Source: Chloroflexota bacterium
Lineage (GTDB): Bacteria > Chloroflexota > Dehalococcoidia > DSTF01 > JACRBR01
Length of the DNA stretch: 64,000 bases
Direction: 5' to 3'
Assembly (NCBI GenBank): GCA_028872875.1
Contig: JAGWOC010000004.1
Coordinates: 1 to 64,000 of the forward strand
Shown one piece after another: positions 8,945 to 23,184 of the stretch (the stretch's first letter is position 1; every line of letters starts with the position of its first letter). Made by a program: the position numbers and the translations under genes. The notes beneath the pieces were generated by a model that was not told the origin of the DNA, ran no database searches, and saw nothing but the letters and a program-made list of their open reading frames with translations.

Positions 8945-10426
8945 TCAGTCGCGGCGGCGCATCTGGGGGAAGAGGATGACCTCACGGATCTGGGTCCGGC
9001 CCGTGAGGAGCATCACCAGACGGTCGATGCCCATGCCGAAGCCGCCGGTCGGCGGCATGCCGTGTTCGAGCGCGGCGAGAAAGTCCTCGTCGAGCGTCTC
9101 GACGTCCTCCAGGCCGGCGGCCTTGAGTCGCGCCTGCGCCTCCAGGCGCTCGCGCTGGTCGATGGGGTCGTTGAGTTCGGTGTACGCGTTGCCCAGCTCG
9201 AAGCCGGCGGCAAACGCCTCGAAGCGCTCCACGAGCCCGGGCGCGCCGGGCTTGCTCTTCGCGAGCGGCGAGATCTCCTTCGGGTAGTCGAGCAGGAAGG
9301 TGGGTTGCACGAGCTGCGGCTCGACGTAGACAGAGACGGCCTCATCGAGCAGCTTGCCCCACGACCAGCCGGGGTCGACCTCGATGCCGCGGCGCTGCAA
9401 CTCGGCCAGCAGGTGCTCACGCGTGCGGAACTCCTCGAAGTCGATGCCGCTGTGCTCGGCGAGCGCCTCGCGCATCGTGATGCGGCGCCACGGGGGCGCG
9501 AGCTCGAGGACGTGCTCGCCGAACTGCACCTGCGTCGTGCCCAATACGTCCTGCGCCACCGTCGAGACCAGTTCCTCGGCCATGCGCATCACGTCGTGGT
9601 AGTCCGCGTACGCCTCGTACGTCTCGATCATCGTGAACTCGGGCACGTGCGTCCGGTCGATGCCTTCGTTTCGGAAGAGCCGGCCCATCTCGTAGACCTT
9701 GTCGAGGCCGCCGACGATCAGCCGCTTGAGGTGCAGCTCCAGGGAGATGCGCAGGTAGAGGTCCTGGTCGAGTGCGCGGTGGTGCGTGACGAACGGCGTG
9801 GCGGCGGCGCCGCCGGCCTCCGGCTGCAACACCGGCGTCTCGACCTCGACGAAGCCGCGGTCATCGAGGAAGCGCCGGATGCGGGCGATGGTGGCGGCGC
9901 GTGTGCGGAAGACCCGGCGCGTCTCCTCGTTCGCCATCAGGTCCAGGTAGCGCTGGCGATACCGGGTCTCGATGTCCTCGATGCCGTGGAACTTCTCCGG
10001 CGGCGGGCGCAGCGCCTTCGCCAGCACGGCGTAGGCGCGTGCTTCGACCGTGATCTGCCGCGTCCGCGTACGAAAGAGGCGGCCGCGTACGGAGAGGAAA
10101 TCGCCGAGGTCGAGGTCGGCGAGCCCGGCGTACGCCTCGTCGCCGAGCAGATCCTTCTTCAGGTAGCACTGGATGCGGCCGCTCGCATCGTTCAGGTCGA
10201 GGAACGCCGCCTTGCCCATGTCGCGCAGCGCGGTGATGCGGCCGGCGACAGCGACCTCGGGCGCATCGGGCGGGCTTCCCGCCGCCTCCCATCCTTCGAA
10301 CGCGGCGACTGCCGCCGCGGCGGTGTGGGTGCGGTCGGCGCGCGGCGGGTAGGGGTCAACGCCGCGGGCGCGCAGGCGCGCCAGCTTCTTGCGGCGTCCC
10401 TCGATCAGCTCGTCTTCGCCCGGCAT
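8945..10426 (-). CDS. lysS: Lysyl-tRNA synthetase (class II)
   Basis: YRQRYLDLMANEETRRVFRTRA, VETPVLQPEAGGAAATPFVTHHRALD, FRNEGIDRTHVPEFTMIE, GMGIDRLVMLLT; start trimmed to 10426. Confidence 0.95.
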   Translation of the reverse strand: MPGEDELIEGRRKKLARLRARGVDPYPPRADRTHTAAAAVAAFEGWEAAGSPPDAPEVAVAGRITALRDMGKAAFLDLNDASGRIQCYLKKDLLGDEAYAGLADLDLGDFLSVRGRLFRTRTRQITVEARAYAVLAKALRPPPEKFHGIEDIETRYRQRYLDLMANEETRRVFRTRAATIARIRRFLDDRGFVEVETPVLQPEAGGAAATPFVTHHRALDQDLYLRISLELHLKRLIVGGLDKVYEMGRLFRNEGIDRTHVPEFTMIETYEAYADYHDVMRMAEELVSTVAQDVLGTTQVQFGEHVLELAPPWRRITMREALAEHSGIDFEEFRTREHLLAELQRRGIEVDPGWSWGKLLDEAVSVYVEPQLVQPTFLLDYPKEISPLAKSKPGAPGLVERFEAFAAGFELGNAYTELNDPIDQRERLEAQARLKAAGLEDVETLDEDFLAALEHGMPPTGGFGMGIDRLVMLLTGRTQIREVILFPQMRRRD

Positions 10427-10539
10427 GACCGCAGGGTAAAGGGTCGGCGCCCGCAGGTCGATGGCCGGCCAGACTCCGAGAGGGGCCGGGGGGGAGGGCG
10501 CCTTGCCGCCGCGGCCCGGCGCCTGATAGACTTTGGGCG

Positions 10540-10566
10540 TTAGCACTCTCCGGGCGAGAGTGCTAA
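10540..10566. promoter_or_regulatory. CIRCE operator upstream of hrcA
   Basis: TTAGCACTC-TCCGGGCGA-GAGTGCTAA, perfect consensus with 9-bp spacer. Confidence 0.97.
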
Positions 10567-10580
10567 TCTGAGACTGGACC

Positions 10581-11600
10581 ATGCTGACAGAGCGCCGCGC
10601 ACAGCTTCTGAGCCTCATCGTCCGCGAGTACGTCGACTCGGCCGTGCCCGTCGGCTCCGAGGCGATCGTGCGGAAGCACGAGCTGCCCTTCTCGTCCGCC
10701 ACCATCCGCAACGAGATGGCGCGGCTGGAGGAGGACGGCTACATCAGCCACCCGCACACCTCGGCCGGCCGCGTGCCGTCGGACGTGGGCTACCGCTACT
10801 ACGTCGAAGCGCTGATGCAGGAAAGCGACCTGCCGAAGGAGGTCAAGCGGACCATCCGGCACCAGTTCCACCAGGCGGGGCGCGAGGAAGACGAGTGGAT
10901 CCAGCTCGCCGCGGCGGTGCTGGCCCGCGCCGTCGAGAACGCCGCCGTCGTGACCGTGCCGCGCTCGCCGGAAACGCGGTTGAAGCGGCTCGAGCTGGTG
11001 GGCATCCAGGACAACGCGGCGCTGCTCGTGATGGTGCTGCACCAGGCGCGTGTGAAGCAGCAGGTGTTGATCTTCCCGGAGCCGGTCGAGCAGGACGAGC
11101 TGCTGCGGATCTCGAACCGCCTCAACGACGTCTTCGCCGGCCACACGGCCGCCGAGATCGGCCGCTCGCAGGCGCAGATGACGCAGATCGAGTGGCACGT
11201 CGCCAACGCCGTGCGCGAGATCATGGAGGCCTGCGACCGCGGCGGCTTCGACGAGGCCTACCTCGAGGGCGTGCGCAACGTGCTCAAGAAGCCGGAGTTC
11301 GCTTCGAGCGAGAAGATGCTGACGATGCTCGACGTCCTCGAACAGAAGAGCCTGACGCGCCTGATCCCCTTCGCCGGCCTGCCCGCCGAGGGCATCACGG
11401 TCAGGATCGGCGCCGAGAACCAGCAGGACGCGATGCGCGACTACAGCGTCGTCATCAGCCCGTACGGGATGCCGGGCGGCATCATGGGGGCGATGGCGGT
11501 CGTCGGCCCGACGCGGATGCACTATTCGGAGACGATCTCGACCGTCCGCTTCATCGCCGGGCTGATGAGCGAGATGCTGGCGACGTACTACGACGAGTAG
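10581..11600 (+). CDS. hrcA: Heat-inducible transcription repressor
   Basis: MLTERRAQLLSLIVREYVDSAVPVGSEAIVRKHELPFSSATIRNEMARLEEDGYISHPHTSAGRVPSDVGYRYYV; CIRCE immediately upstream. Confidence 0.96.
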   Translation: MLTERRAQLLSLIVREYVDSAVPVGSEAIVRKHELPFSSATIRNEMARLEEDGYISHPHTSAGRVPSDVGYRYYVEALMQESDLPKEVKRTIRHQFHQAGREEDEWIQLAAAVLARAVENAAVVTVPRSPETRLKRLELVGIQDNAALLVMVLHQARVKQQVLIFPEPVEQDELLRISNRLNDVFAGHTAAEIGRSQAQMTQIEWHVANAVREIMEACDRGGFDEAYLEGVRNVLKKPEFASSEKMLTMLDVLEQKSLTRLIPFAGLPAEGITVRIGAENQQDAMRDYSVVISPYGMPGGIMGAMAVVGPTRMHYSETISTVRFIAGLMSEMLATYYDE

Positions 11601-11672
11601 GGGATGGCCCGCGCCGGACGCGCTTCCGGATCCGCGGCAGGACACCCGGCAGCAGAGGAGATCGATACGCGC

Positions 11673-12203
11673 ATGACGACCGAACGCGAGCAGGATGCCA
11701 CCGACGCGCCGGCGGCCGACGACATCGACGCGCTGAGGGCCCAGCTCGACGAGGAGCGGCAGAAGGCGCAGTCCTACTACGCGAGCTGGCAGCGCGCCGC
11801 CGCCGACTACCAGAACTTCAAGCGGCGCGTCGAGGAGGAGCGCAGCGAGGCGGCGCGCTTCGCCAACGCCGCGCTGATCATCAACATGCTGCCGCTGCTC
11901 GATGACCTGGACCGGGCGCTCGGGAACGTCGATGCGCACCTCGCCGGGCTGACGTGGGTGGACGGCATCCGCCTCATCCACCGCAAGTTCCAGGCGCTCG
12001 TCGAGATGGCCGGCGTCGAGGAGATCGAGGCCGACGGCCAGACCTTCGATCCGGCGCAGCACGAGGCGGTGAGCCAGGCGCCCGGCGAGGACGGCAAGGT
12101 GGTGGCGGTCGTCCAGAAGGGCTACCGGCTCGGCGACCGCGTCATCCGCCCGGCAATGGTTGTGGTGGGGCAGGGGATGGCCGCAGAAGGATCGCAAGAC
12201 TGA
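11673..12203 (+). CDS. grpE: Nucleotide exchange factor GrpE
   Basis: YYASWQRAAADYQNFKRRVEEER...LPLLDDLDRALGN...EADGQTFDPAQHEAV...KGYRLGDRVIRPAMVVVGQG. Confidence 0.95.
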   Translation: MTTEREQDATDAPAADDIDALRAQLDEERQKAQSYYASWQRAAADYQNFKRRVEEERSEAARFANAALIINMLPLLDDLDRALGNVDAHLAGLTWVDGIRLIHRKFQALVEMAGVEEIEADGQTFDPAQHEAVSQAPGEDGKVVAVVQKGYRLGDRVIRPAMVVVGQGMAAEGSQD

Positions 12204-12215
12204 AGGAACTTCACC

Positions 12216-12278
12216 GTGAGCAAGGTAATCGGCATGGAAGTGGCGGCCACCGGCAGGGTGGCGGTCCTGGAGGCGTAG
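12216..12278 (+). pseudogene. Remnant of the ancestral dnaK start (20-codon mini-ORF VSKVIGMEVAATGRVAVLEA)
   Basis: GTG AGC AAG GTA ATC GGC AT is the expected DnaK N-terminus (MSKVIGI); GAAGGA Shine-Dalgarno upstream; diverges after 14-bp repeat, then TAG. Confidence 0.7.
12222..12235 (+). repeat. Direct repeat copy 1 (AAGGTAATCGGCAT) flanking inserted segment
   Basis: Exact 14-bp match to 12654-12667; offset 432 bp. Confidence 0.95.
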
Positions 12279-12281
12279 ACA

Positions 12282-14546
<2,265 letters not shown>

Positions 14547-14768
14547 GGGGCGGCGTCGGTTGCAGGCTGTAGTCATAGCGCGCGGCCAACGTCACACCAG
14601 CACCGTAGCGCGGGCTTTCCAGCCCGCGCCCGTGCCGGGCCAAGGCCGATGCGTTCGGCGAATCCCGGGGCACAGGCGCGTATAGATCCGCAGCGTCCGT
14701 AGTCCGCGACGGCGAGCCGTAGGCTGCGCGGCAGGCGGTGGCCGGCCGCGGGGACGTATGCTGCAGAC

Positions 14769-15998
14769 GTGATGCGTCTGCTCGCGCTCCTGACCGTGTC
14801 AGCTCTCGCCGCGTCGGCATGCGGGACCGGCCCTGTGGCCCCTGGCTCGACCGCACCGCCCAAACCCTCTGCGACCGCGCCTGCGACACCTCCCTCACCA
14901 CCCCGGCTCCCGCCCACGCCAGCCCCGCCGCAGCTCCCGCCCACGCCGATCCCGCCGGTGCCGCCGCCGGCGACCGTGCTCAAGATCGCCGGGCACGCCG
15001 TCTACCTGCGCGGCAACGACCTGTACGTCGGCGCGCTGGACGGCGGCGGCGAGGTCGCTCTGACCCGCGGCAGCCTGGGCGCCGGGTACGCCGGGTCGAC
15101 CGTCATCGGCGGGACGGCGTGGCTGTACTACACGAGCATGTTCGCGCGCACCGGCGCCGGCACGCTGCGTCCGGGCGGCAGCTTCCGCGTCATGCGCCGC
15201 GCGCTCGGCGGCGGCCAGGAGCAGGTGCTCCTCGAATTCGCCGGCTCGGACAAGAACGTGGAGTTCTTCGGTTCGAACGCATCGGTGTCGCCCGATGGGC
15301 GGTTCATCGCTTATTCCGCCACCGACGGCCTGCACCGCTACGACCTCAACACGCGTACGGACATCGTGCTGCTCGCGAACAAGCCGTGCGTTACCCCGGA
15401 CCAACCGGAGGGTGTGCCGGGGTGCTATGGCTACTACGACCCGGTATGGTCGCCGCGCGGTGACTGGCTGGTGGTCAGGAAGATCTTCTACGAAGGTGCG
15501 CGCGCTGCGCTCGTCCGCCCGCTGGCGCCCGGATCACCCGCGATCACGCTCGACGCGGGTGGCCTCTTGGCGGCGTGGACGCCGGACGGTAGCAGGCTAT
15601 GCATCTCGCAGAGTGGCTACGCCGGCGGAGGCGCCCGGGTCCTCTTCCCGGACACCGGTGCCTATCGCGACCTCGGGCCGGCCCGTGAGTCTGCGGCCGG
15701 CTGCGCGTGGAGCGGCTCCGGGGCGCTCGTTGTGCGTTTCATCGACGGAACCCCGGAGGGCTCGCGGCTCACCTTCTGGGACGCGGGCCTGACGTCCGAC
15801 CGCAGCATACAAATCCCAGACAGTGCCTTATGCACCTGCGTCTGGCTGCCGGGTGACCGCGGCGTTATCGTCCGGGAGGTCGCCGGCACCGGACAACGCG
15901 GACCGCATCTCCTGACCTACGCCCTGGCCATCATGGTCGACGGCCGCCTGAACTCCCTCGCCGTAAACGCCGATACGGTGCTCGCCGTGCTGCCGTGA
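14769..15998 (+). CDS. Lipoprotein with proline-rich linker and WD40/TolB-like beta-propeller
   Basis: Lipobox LAASACGT, P-rich stretch, 'NASVSPDGRFIAYSATDGLHRYDLNTRTDIVLL'. Confidence 0.7.
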   Translation: MMRLLALLTVSALAASACGTGPVAPGSTAPPKPSATAPATPPSPPRLPPTPAPPQLPPTPIPPVPPPATVLKIAGHAVYLRGNDLYVGALDGGGEVALTRGSLGAGYAGSTVIGGTAWLYYTSMFARTGAGTLRPGGSFRVMRRALGGGQEQVLLEFAGSDKNVEFFGSNASVSPDGRFIAYSATDGLHRYDLNTRTDIVLLANKPCVTPDQPEGVPGCYGYYDPVWSPRGDWLVVRKIFYEGARAALVRPLAPGSPAITLDAGGLLAAWTPDGSRLCISQSGYAGGGARVLFPDTGAYRDLGPARESAAGCAWSGSGALVVRFIDGTPEGSRLTFWDAGLTSDRSIQIPDSALCTCVWLPGDRGVIVREVAGTGQRGPHLLTYALAIMVDGRLNSLAVNADTVLAVLP

Positions 15999-16000
15999 GC

Positions 16001-16085
16001 GCGCCCGGCGCCGGCAACGCAGCAGGGCGGCCATCTGGCCGCCCTGGCTGATCGCTGACTACTTGCTGCGGGCCCCTACCCCTCG
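16001..16085 (+). repeat. Direct repeat copy A (about 80 bp, contains GGGCGGCCA/TGGCCGCCC hairpin)
   Basis: gcgcccggcgccggcaacgcagcagggcggccatctggccgccctggctgatcgctgactacttgctgcgggcccctacc matches 17697-17775. Confidence 0.85.
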
Positions 16086-16199
16086 CGCGCGAAGGTTGCT
16101 CCGCCAATGTCCGTCCGCGCAGGTGGCGCGCCGTGACGGCGGAGCGCCCGTCCGGATGGGGACGGGCGCTCCGCTTGTTGCGGTCCGAGTGATCTGACC

Positions 16200-17384
16200 T
16201 TAGGGAGTGGAACTCAGCGTCATGGCGTTGTAGCTCTGGCCGGGCGTGTTGCGGCAGGACCAGTTGCCGGTCGGCTTCGAGTAGATCAGCGCCAGGCACT
16301 GGCCAAGCGCGCGCTGCCCGAACGCGTTGGGGTGCACCGACTCCTGGGCGTCACCCTGGCAGCAGCCGGTGTTGACCCAGCGCACCCACTCGTTCGTGAC
16401 GGGGTTTGGCCCGCTCGACCCGACGAGCGATGAGGCCTTGTTGCAGATCTCGTGGCCATTGAGCGCGTCCTGCACGTCGAGGAACTGGACGCCCTTCTCG
16501 GCGGCGACGGTGCGCATTCCGTCGACGATGAACGGCGTGGCGGTGTCCTTCGCCCAGGTGAAGTCGTCGTTGTAGAAGGGGCAGCCGCCGAGGTTCCACT
16601 TGTCGGCGCCCGAATAGCGGACATCGGCGGCCGCCGGGATCGGCGATGCGTAGCCGGCGATGACGAACCGCCACTGCGACGGGCTGTAGCCGGCCGCGGC
16701 CATCACGGCGCGCACCTCATCGATCGCCTTCCTCAGGCCGTTCTGGGCGGCCGGCATCGCCGCCTGCATCGACGCCTGCTCGGCCTGGTTGCAGGGGCCG
16801 AGTCCGAGGATCCAGTCGGTGGCGCAGTTGATGACGTGGTCCGCGAACCCCAGGTCGTTCGCGCTGATCGTGAGGACCACAAGCTTCACGTTGTACTGCT
16901 GGGCGACGGTCGCCAGTTGGTCGGCCTGCGGCGGCTCGCCCTTGAAGCTCTGGCCGCCCTGTGAGGCGCGCCAGATGTTCACCGTCTGGGCGCCGGAGCA
17001 GGCCAGGTTGATGTGCCGGTTGACCGCGATGCCGGCGCTCTGAATCGTCGCGACGTCGGAGCGGTGGCAGCCGTTGCTGTACGAGGAGCCGTAGACGCGG
17101 GTCGGGTCGTACGTGCAGTAACCCCACCAGGTGCACCTGGCGGCGCGGTCGGTGCCGTCGCGAGTGAAGAACATGTTGAGGCTGTTGCCCTGCCAGCGTC
17201 CGGCTTCGCCGGAAATGAAGCTGTCGCCCAGCGACACGATGGCGGTCGAGCTCGACGCGGGGCTCGCCTCGGATGACCGGGCATGCGGCATCGTTGCCGC
17301 GAGCACGACGGCCACGAGCGCGACGACGAGGGTGCGTCGTTGCCTGGCGAGCCGCATCAAGACCTTCCATCCGTTCGACGCCAT
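16200..17384 (-). CDS. Secreted SGNH/GDSL-type hydrolase
   Basis: N-terminal signal (RRTLVVALVAVVLAATMPHA), VSLGDSFISGE (block I GDS), NLACSGA, LTISANDLGF, ESVHPNAFGQRALGQ. Confidence 0.85.
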   Translation of the reverse strand: MASNGWKVLMRLARQRRTLVVALVAVVLAATMPHARSSEASPASSSTAIVSLGDSFISGEAGRWQGNSLNMFFTRDGTDRAARCTWWGYCTYDPTRVYGSSYSNGCHRSDVATIQSAGIAVNRHINLACSGAQTVNIWRASQGGQSFKGEPPQADQLATVAQQYNVKLVVLTISANDLGFADHVINCATDWILGLGPCNQAEQASMQAAMPAAQNGLRKAIDEVRAVMAAAGYSPSQWRFVIAGYASPIPAAADVRYSGADKWNLGGCPFYNDDFTWAKDTATPFIVDGMRTVAAEKGVQFLDVQDALNGHEICNKASSLVGSSGPNPVTNEWVRWVNTGCCQGDAQESVHPNAFGQRALGQCLALIYSKPTGNWSCRNTPGQSYNAMTLSSTP

Positions 17385-17696
17385 AGTCAGCCTCCTTTGC
17401 TTGGTACCCTCACATCGGCGACGAACGTAGCACCGAGGTTCGCCCCAAGTCAAGAGGTTTCGGCGCTCGTACGCGAGAATGTCGCCGTATGTTGCGTTAT
17501 GTTTTGAAAACGTCAGGGACGGATAGCTGACCGTGCTTCTGACGTACAGGCGAATACAGGGCGAACACCGGTTGGGGCCGCCGGGAAACAAGCAGCGTGC
17601 GCCAGGTTACGGGACAGGGGTAGGCCCCGGGTGTCCGGGCCGCGATGCCGCGCCGCCTCGGGCGGAGCCGCGCGGCGGCATGCGTGGTCGTTGGCC

Positions 17697-17780
17697 GCCC
17701 GGCGCCGGCAACGCAGCAGGGCGGCCAGATGGCCGCCCTGCCTGATCGCTGACGACGTGCTGCGGGCCCCTACCGCTCGC
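17697..17780 (+). repeat. Direct repeat copy B
   Basis: cgcccggcgccggcaacgcagcagggcggccagatggccgccctgcctgatcgctgacgacgtgctgcgggcccctacc; near-identical to copy A. Confidence 0.85.
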
Positions 17781-18216
17781 GTGCGCTCCAGAGGGTCTGG
17801 TGTCGCGCGCCGGTGATCGCGTCGAGCGTCGCCGCGCGCTCGCGCTCCAGCAGGTCGCGGAGCGCCGCATCGCACGTCTCCGGCGCGCCGTCGAAGTGCG
17901 AGGCGAGCACGCGCTCGCGGACTAGCGCCCAGACGCCGCTCTCCTCGAGGTAGCCGATGCTGTGCGGCCAGAAGAAGAACATGAACTGCTTCGGCATGCC
18001 GAGCGACGGGCGGTGCTGGCCGAGCCAGAAGAAGCGCTCCTGCACCGACGCGACCGGGTCGACGATCGCCACCATCGGCATCTCGCGCTCGTCGTGGCGG
18101 GTGTCGATGACGACGCGCTCGGGGAAGAGGCGGAAGCCGATCGTGAAGACGTCGGCGTCCTTGATGATGTGGCGGATCTCGCCGATATCCACGAGCAGCC
18201 CGTTTTCCGTGTGCAT
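17770..18216 (-). CDS. Conserved-looking hypothetical protein (148 aa)
   Basis: Long unbroken ORF downstream of groEL on same strand; no recognised domain. Confidence 0.6.
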   Translation of the reverse strand: MHTENGLLVDIGEIRHIIKDADVFTIGFRLFPERVVIDTRHDEREMPMVAIVDPVASVQERFFWLGQHRPSLGMPKQFMFFFWPHSIGYLEESGVWALVRERVLASHFDGAPETCDAALRDLLERERAATLDAITGARHQTLWSARER

Positions 18217-18274
18217 CTCGTACCTCCTTCCGGAGGCTTATGGTCTGCCGGGGCGGCGGCCCCGCGGAGACTCG

Positions 18275-19964
<1,690 letters not shown>

Positions 19965-20098
19965 CGCGAGTGTAGCGGCGGCCGGGGCGAGGATCAAGGG
20001 GCGCCGGGGACCCCGCAGGGCGCCGGGGCGCTGCCGGACGGCGCCGGCATGGCGCGGCGGCATGCGCACCGAGCGCGGCGACCGCTACACTGTACGTA

Positions 20099-20587
20099 AT
20101 GGTCCAGCCCGGCGCCGCCGCCCCTGACTTCACGCTGCCCGGCCTCGACGGGCTCGAGTACGCGCTCCACGAGGCGGTCGGGAAGGGGCCGGTGCTCCTG
20201 GCCTTCTGGCAGAAGGACTGCGGCACCTGCAAGCTCGCCGCGCCGTATCTGGACCGCCTGTACGACGCGTACGAGAACCTGACGTGGTCGTTCTGGGCCA
20301 TCTGCCAGAACGACGCGGGAGGCGCCGCCAGCTTCGTGCGCCAGTACGGCTTCCGGCCGACGGTGCTGGTCGATGGCCCGGGGCTCGGGGTTTCCCGCAT
20401 CTACGACCCGGAGTCGACGCCGACGCTGTATCTGATCGAGCCGGAGCAGGGCGTCACGCTCGTCTCGACGGGCTTCGCCAAGGACGAGCTGAACGAGATC
20501 TCGCGCCGGGTCGCCGGGTACGCCGGCGCGGAGTACGTCGAGGTCGCGCCGCCCGGCGATGGCGCGCCGCCCTTCAAGCCGGGTTGA
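20099..20587 (+). CDS. Thioredoxin-like (TlpA/redoxin) protein
   Basis: APDFTLPGLDG..., LLAFWQKDCGTCKLAAPYLDRL (CGTC), STPTLYLIEPE. Confidence 0.8.
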   Translation: MVQPGAAAPDFTLPGLDGLEYALHEAVGKGPVLLAFWQKDCGTCKLAAPYLDRLYDAYENLTWSFWAICQNDAGGAASFVRQYGFRPTVLVDGPGLGVSRIYDPESTPTLYLIEPEQGVTLVSTGFAKDELNEISRRVAGYAGAEYVEVAPPGDGAPPFKPG

Positions 20588-20741
20588 GGGCCGCTGCACC
20601 GATAGGCGGTCGCCTGTCGCCGCAGCTTGACAGCGGACAGCCGCACCCAGTTGACGCGCGAAGGGTGCGCGGGGCAGAATCTTGCACAGATCGGCCGATG
20701 GTTATGGTGAGTAGGTTGGAGCCCCGCCGGGGAGTAGCACG

Positions 20742-21623
20742 ATGAAGGAGCTGAAGCTAGGGCTGGCGCTCGGTGCGGGCGGCACGAAGGGCGCCGCGCA
20801 CGTGGGCGTGCTCAAGGTCCTCGACGAGGCCGGGATCAAGGTCCACGCCGTCGCCGGCACGAGCATCGGCTCGCTCTACGGGGGCGCCTATGCGGCCGGC
20901 TACACGCCGGCGTACATGGAAGAGGAGATCCGCACCTGCCCGTCGAGCGAGGTGTTGAGCTTCTTCCGGCACCGCCTGAAGATCCGCCATCGCAACCGGC
21001 TGGCGCGCCGCTTTTACGAGGCGCTCGCCGGCCGTCAGATCGAGACGCTGCCGCTGCCGTTCGCGGCGACCGCGTCGGACATCGAGCGCAACTGCTCCGT
21101 CATCATCGACCGCGGACCGCTGATCGACGCCATCGAGGCGAGCATCGCGATCCCGTTCGTGGCACGGCCGGTGGCGCACCAGGGACGGTACCTGCTCGAC
21201 GGCGGCTTCTGGGACGCCGCCCCGGTCGATGCCGCGGTGCACCTGGGCGCCGACGTGGTGGTGGCGGTGGAGCTGGGCTCGCCGTACCTGCTGCCGGAGC
21301 CGCTGCGCCGGCCGGCGTCGTGGGTGGCCGACCGACTGGACCGCATCGGCAGGCGCCGCACGCTGGCGGGGCTGCCGTTCACAATCGGCGCGATCGCGCA
21401 CGAGGCAGCGGCGGGGCGGATCGCCGACCTGGCGATACGGCCGGCGCTGACACGGGCGAGGGGCAACTCGCCGTTCCACATGAGCCAGTCCCTCGATGCG
21501 GGCATCGAGGCGGCGCGGGCGGCGCTGCCGGCGATCCGCGCGCTGCTCGCTGGCGAGCCCCTGCCGGCGCCAGATGCGCCGTACGCGCCGGCGCAGCTCG
21601 AGCTGGAGGGCGGCACCGCCTGA
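20742..21623 (+). CDS. Patatin-like phospholipase family protein
   Basis: LALGAGGTKGAAHVGVLKVL oxyanion motif, AGTSIGSLYGG (GxSxG), DGGFWDAAPVD catalytic Asp. Confidence 0.9.
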   Translation: MKELKLGLALGAGGTKGAAHVGVLKVLDEAGIKVHAVAGTSIGSLYGGAYAAGYTPAYMEEEIRTCPSSEVLSFFRHRLKIRHRNRLARRFYEALAGRQIETLPLPFAATASDIERNCSVIIDRGPLIDAIEASIAIPFVARPVAHQGRYLLDGGFWDAAPVDAAVHLGADVVVAVELGSPYLLPEPLRRPASWVADRLDRIGRRRTLAGLPFTIGAIAHEAAAGRIADLAIRPALTRARGNSPFHMSQSLDAGIEAARAALPAIRALLAGEPLPAPDAPYAPAQLELEGGTA

Positions 21624-21724
21624 GCCTGGCACGTCGAGGGTGCCCGGCGCCAGAGCGCACGCGAGGGGCGCGTCGCCGGTCGGCGGATGAGAGGTCATCA
21701 AGACGCCTGCCGTAGACTGACGGC

Positions 21725-22657
21725 GTGCCGAAGCAGCGCAGCGAACCACGACAGGCCGGGCGCAAGCAGGCGGAGCGCCCCACCCGCGGCGCGACGCCGG
21801 GGACGCCCCGGCGGGCCATCCGCGGCCCATCCTTCGTCCAGCGGTATCGTACCGGGCTCCTCCTCGCGGTTGGCGTGACCGTGCTCGTGGCGGGCATCGT
21901 CATCGCCGTGTTGCGGTCGAACACAAGCTCGCCACCCGCCGCCCCGGAGGCGTCCGCCGACCCGGCCGTCATGCAGATGATCACGCAGGTGCCGCAAGCG
22001 ACCTACGACGCGGTCGGCACAGGGAGCGCGAGCAACGCGCTGCGGGTCATTCCCTCGCCCCCGCTTACGGCTGGCGGGAAGCCGGAGGTCCTGTACATCG
22101 GCGCGGAATACTGCCCCTACTGCGCCGCGGAGCGCTGGGCACTGGTGATGGCGCTGAGCCGGTTCGGGACCTTCCAGGGCTTGAAGACGACGCGCTCCGC
22201 GCCGAATGATGTCGACCCCAACACGGCGACGTTCAGCTTCTACGGCTCGACGTATCAGAGCGCCTACCTGTCGTTCGCGGCGGTCGAACAGTACTCGAAT
22301 CAACCGTCGGGCGGCGGGTACACGCCCCTCCAACAGCTCAGCGCCGCACAGGAGCAGATCATCTCGACCTACGATCAGCCTCCGTATGCCACGAACAGCG
22401 GCGCCATCCCCTTCCTGGACATCGGCGGCACGTACGTCATGTCCGGCGCGACCTACGACCCGGGCATCCTGGCGAACATGGACTGGCAACAGATCGCGTC
22501 ACAGCTCCATGACCCGACGTCCGCGCGGGCGAAGGCGATCGTCGGCAGCGCGAACCTCCTGACGGCCGCGCTCTGCAAGGTCACGGGCGGCCAGCCGGCG
22601 GGTGTCTGCCAGGCCGCCGGCACGCAGACGGCGGCCCAATCGCTGCCCGCAGGCTAG
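21725..22657 (+). CDS. DUF929-family, thioredoxin-like CxxC membrane protein
   Basis: Single [48 protein letters not shown]. Confidence 0.75.
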   Translation: MPKQRSEPRQAGRKQAERPTRGATPGTPRRAIRGPSFVQRYRTGLLLAVGVTVLVAGIVIAVLRSNTSSPPAAPEASADPAVMQMITQVPQATYDAVGTGSASNALRVIPSPPLTAGGKPEVLYIGAEYCPYCAAERWALVMALSRFGTFQGLKTTRSAPNDVDPNTATFSFYGSTYQSAYLSFAAVEQYSNQPSGGGYTPLQQLSAAQEQIISTYDQPPYATNSGAIPFLDIGGTYVMSGATYDPGILANMDWQQIASQLHDPTSARAKAIVGSANLLTAALCKVTGGQPAGVCQAAGTQTAAQSLPAG

Positions 22658-22662
22658 GCGGC

Positions 22663-23112
22663 ATGAAGGCCAGCCGGCTCATCTCTCTGGCGACGCTCGT
22701 CATGTCCATCGCGGGGCTTGGCGTGTCGGGCTACCTCACCAGCGTGCATTATGCGTCGGTGCCGCTTGCGTGTGGCAGCGGCGGCCTCGTGAACTGCGAG
22801 CAGGTGCTCACGAGCTCGTACTCGACGGCGCTTGCCATCCCCTGGAGCGTCGGCGGCATCGCCTGGTTCGCCGTCAGCGGCGTCCTCGCCGCGGCCGCGC
22901 TCGTGCGCGAACCGGAGCCGCCGTTGCTGCAACCCGCGCAACTCGCGTGGTCGTTCCTTGGCCTGGGTGTCGCGCTCTATCTGGTCGGCGTGGAGGTGAT
23001 CGCGATTGGCAAGATCTGCGCCTGGTGTACGTCGTTGCATGTGCTCATCGTCGCGATCCTCATCCTCACGATCGTCCGGACGCCGGCGCCGGCGAGCGCC
23101 GGCGCTGGCTAG
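22663..23112 (+). CDS. Vitamin K epoxide reductase (VKOR) family protein
   Basis: SGYLTSVHYASVPLACGSGGLVNCEQVLTS...IGKICAWCTSLHVL (CxxC), multiple TMs. Confidence 0.85.
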   Translation: MKASRLISLATLVMSIAGLGVSGYLTSVHYASVPLACGSGGLVNCEQVLTSSYSTALAIPWSVGGIAWFAVSGVLAAAALVREPEPPLLQPAQLAWSFLGLGVALYLVGVEVIAIGKICAWCTSLHVLIVAILILTIVRTPAPASAGAG

Positions 23113-23135
23113 GAGGTACGTCCCCGGCCAGCAGC

Positions 23136-23160
23136 GCCGCCCGCCTCAACGACGGGCGGC
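23136..23160. terminator. GC hairpin between VKOR and lgt
   Basis: GCCGCCCG-cctcaacga-CGGGCGGC. Confidence 0.5.
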
Positions 23161-23184
23161 CCATGTCTCGACGGGTGCGGATCG

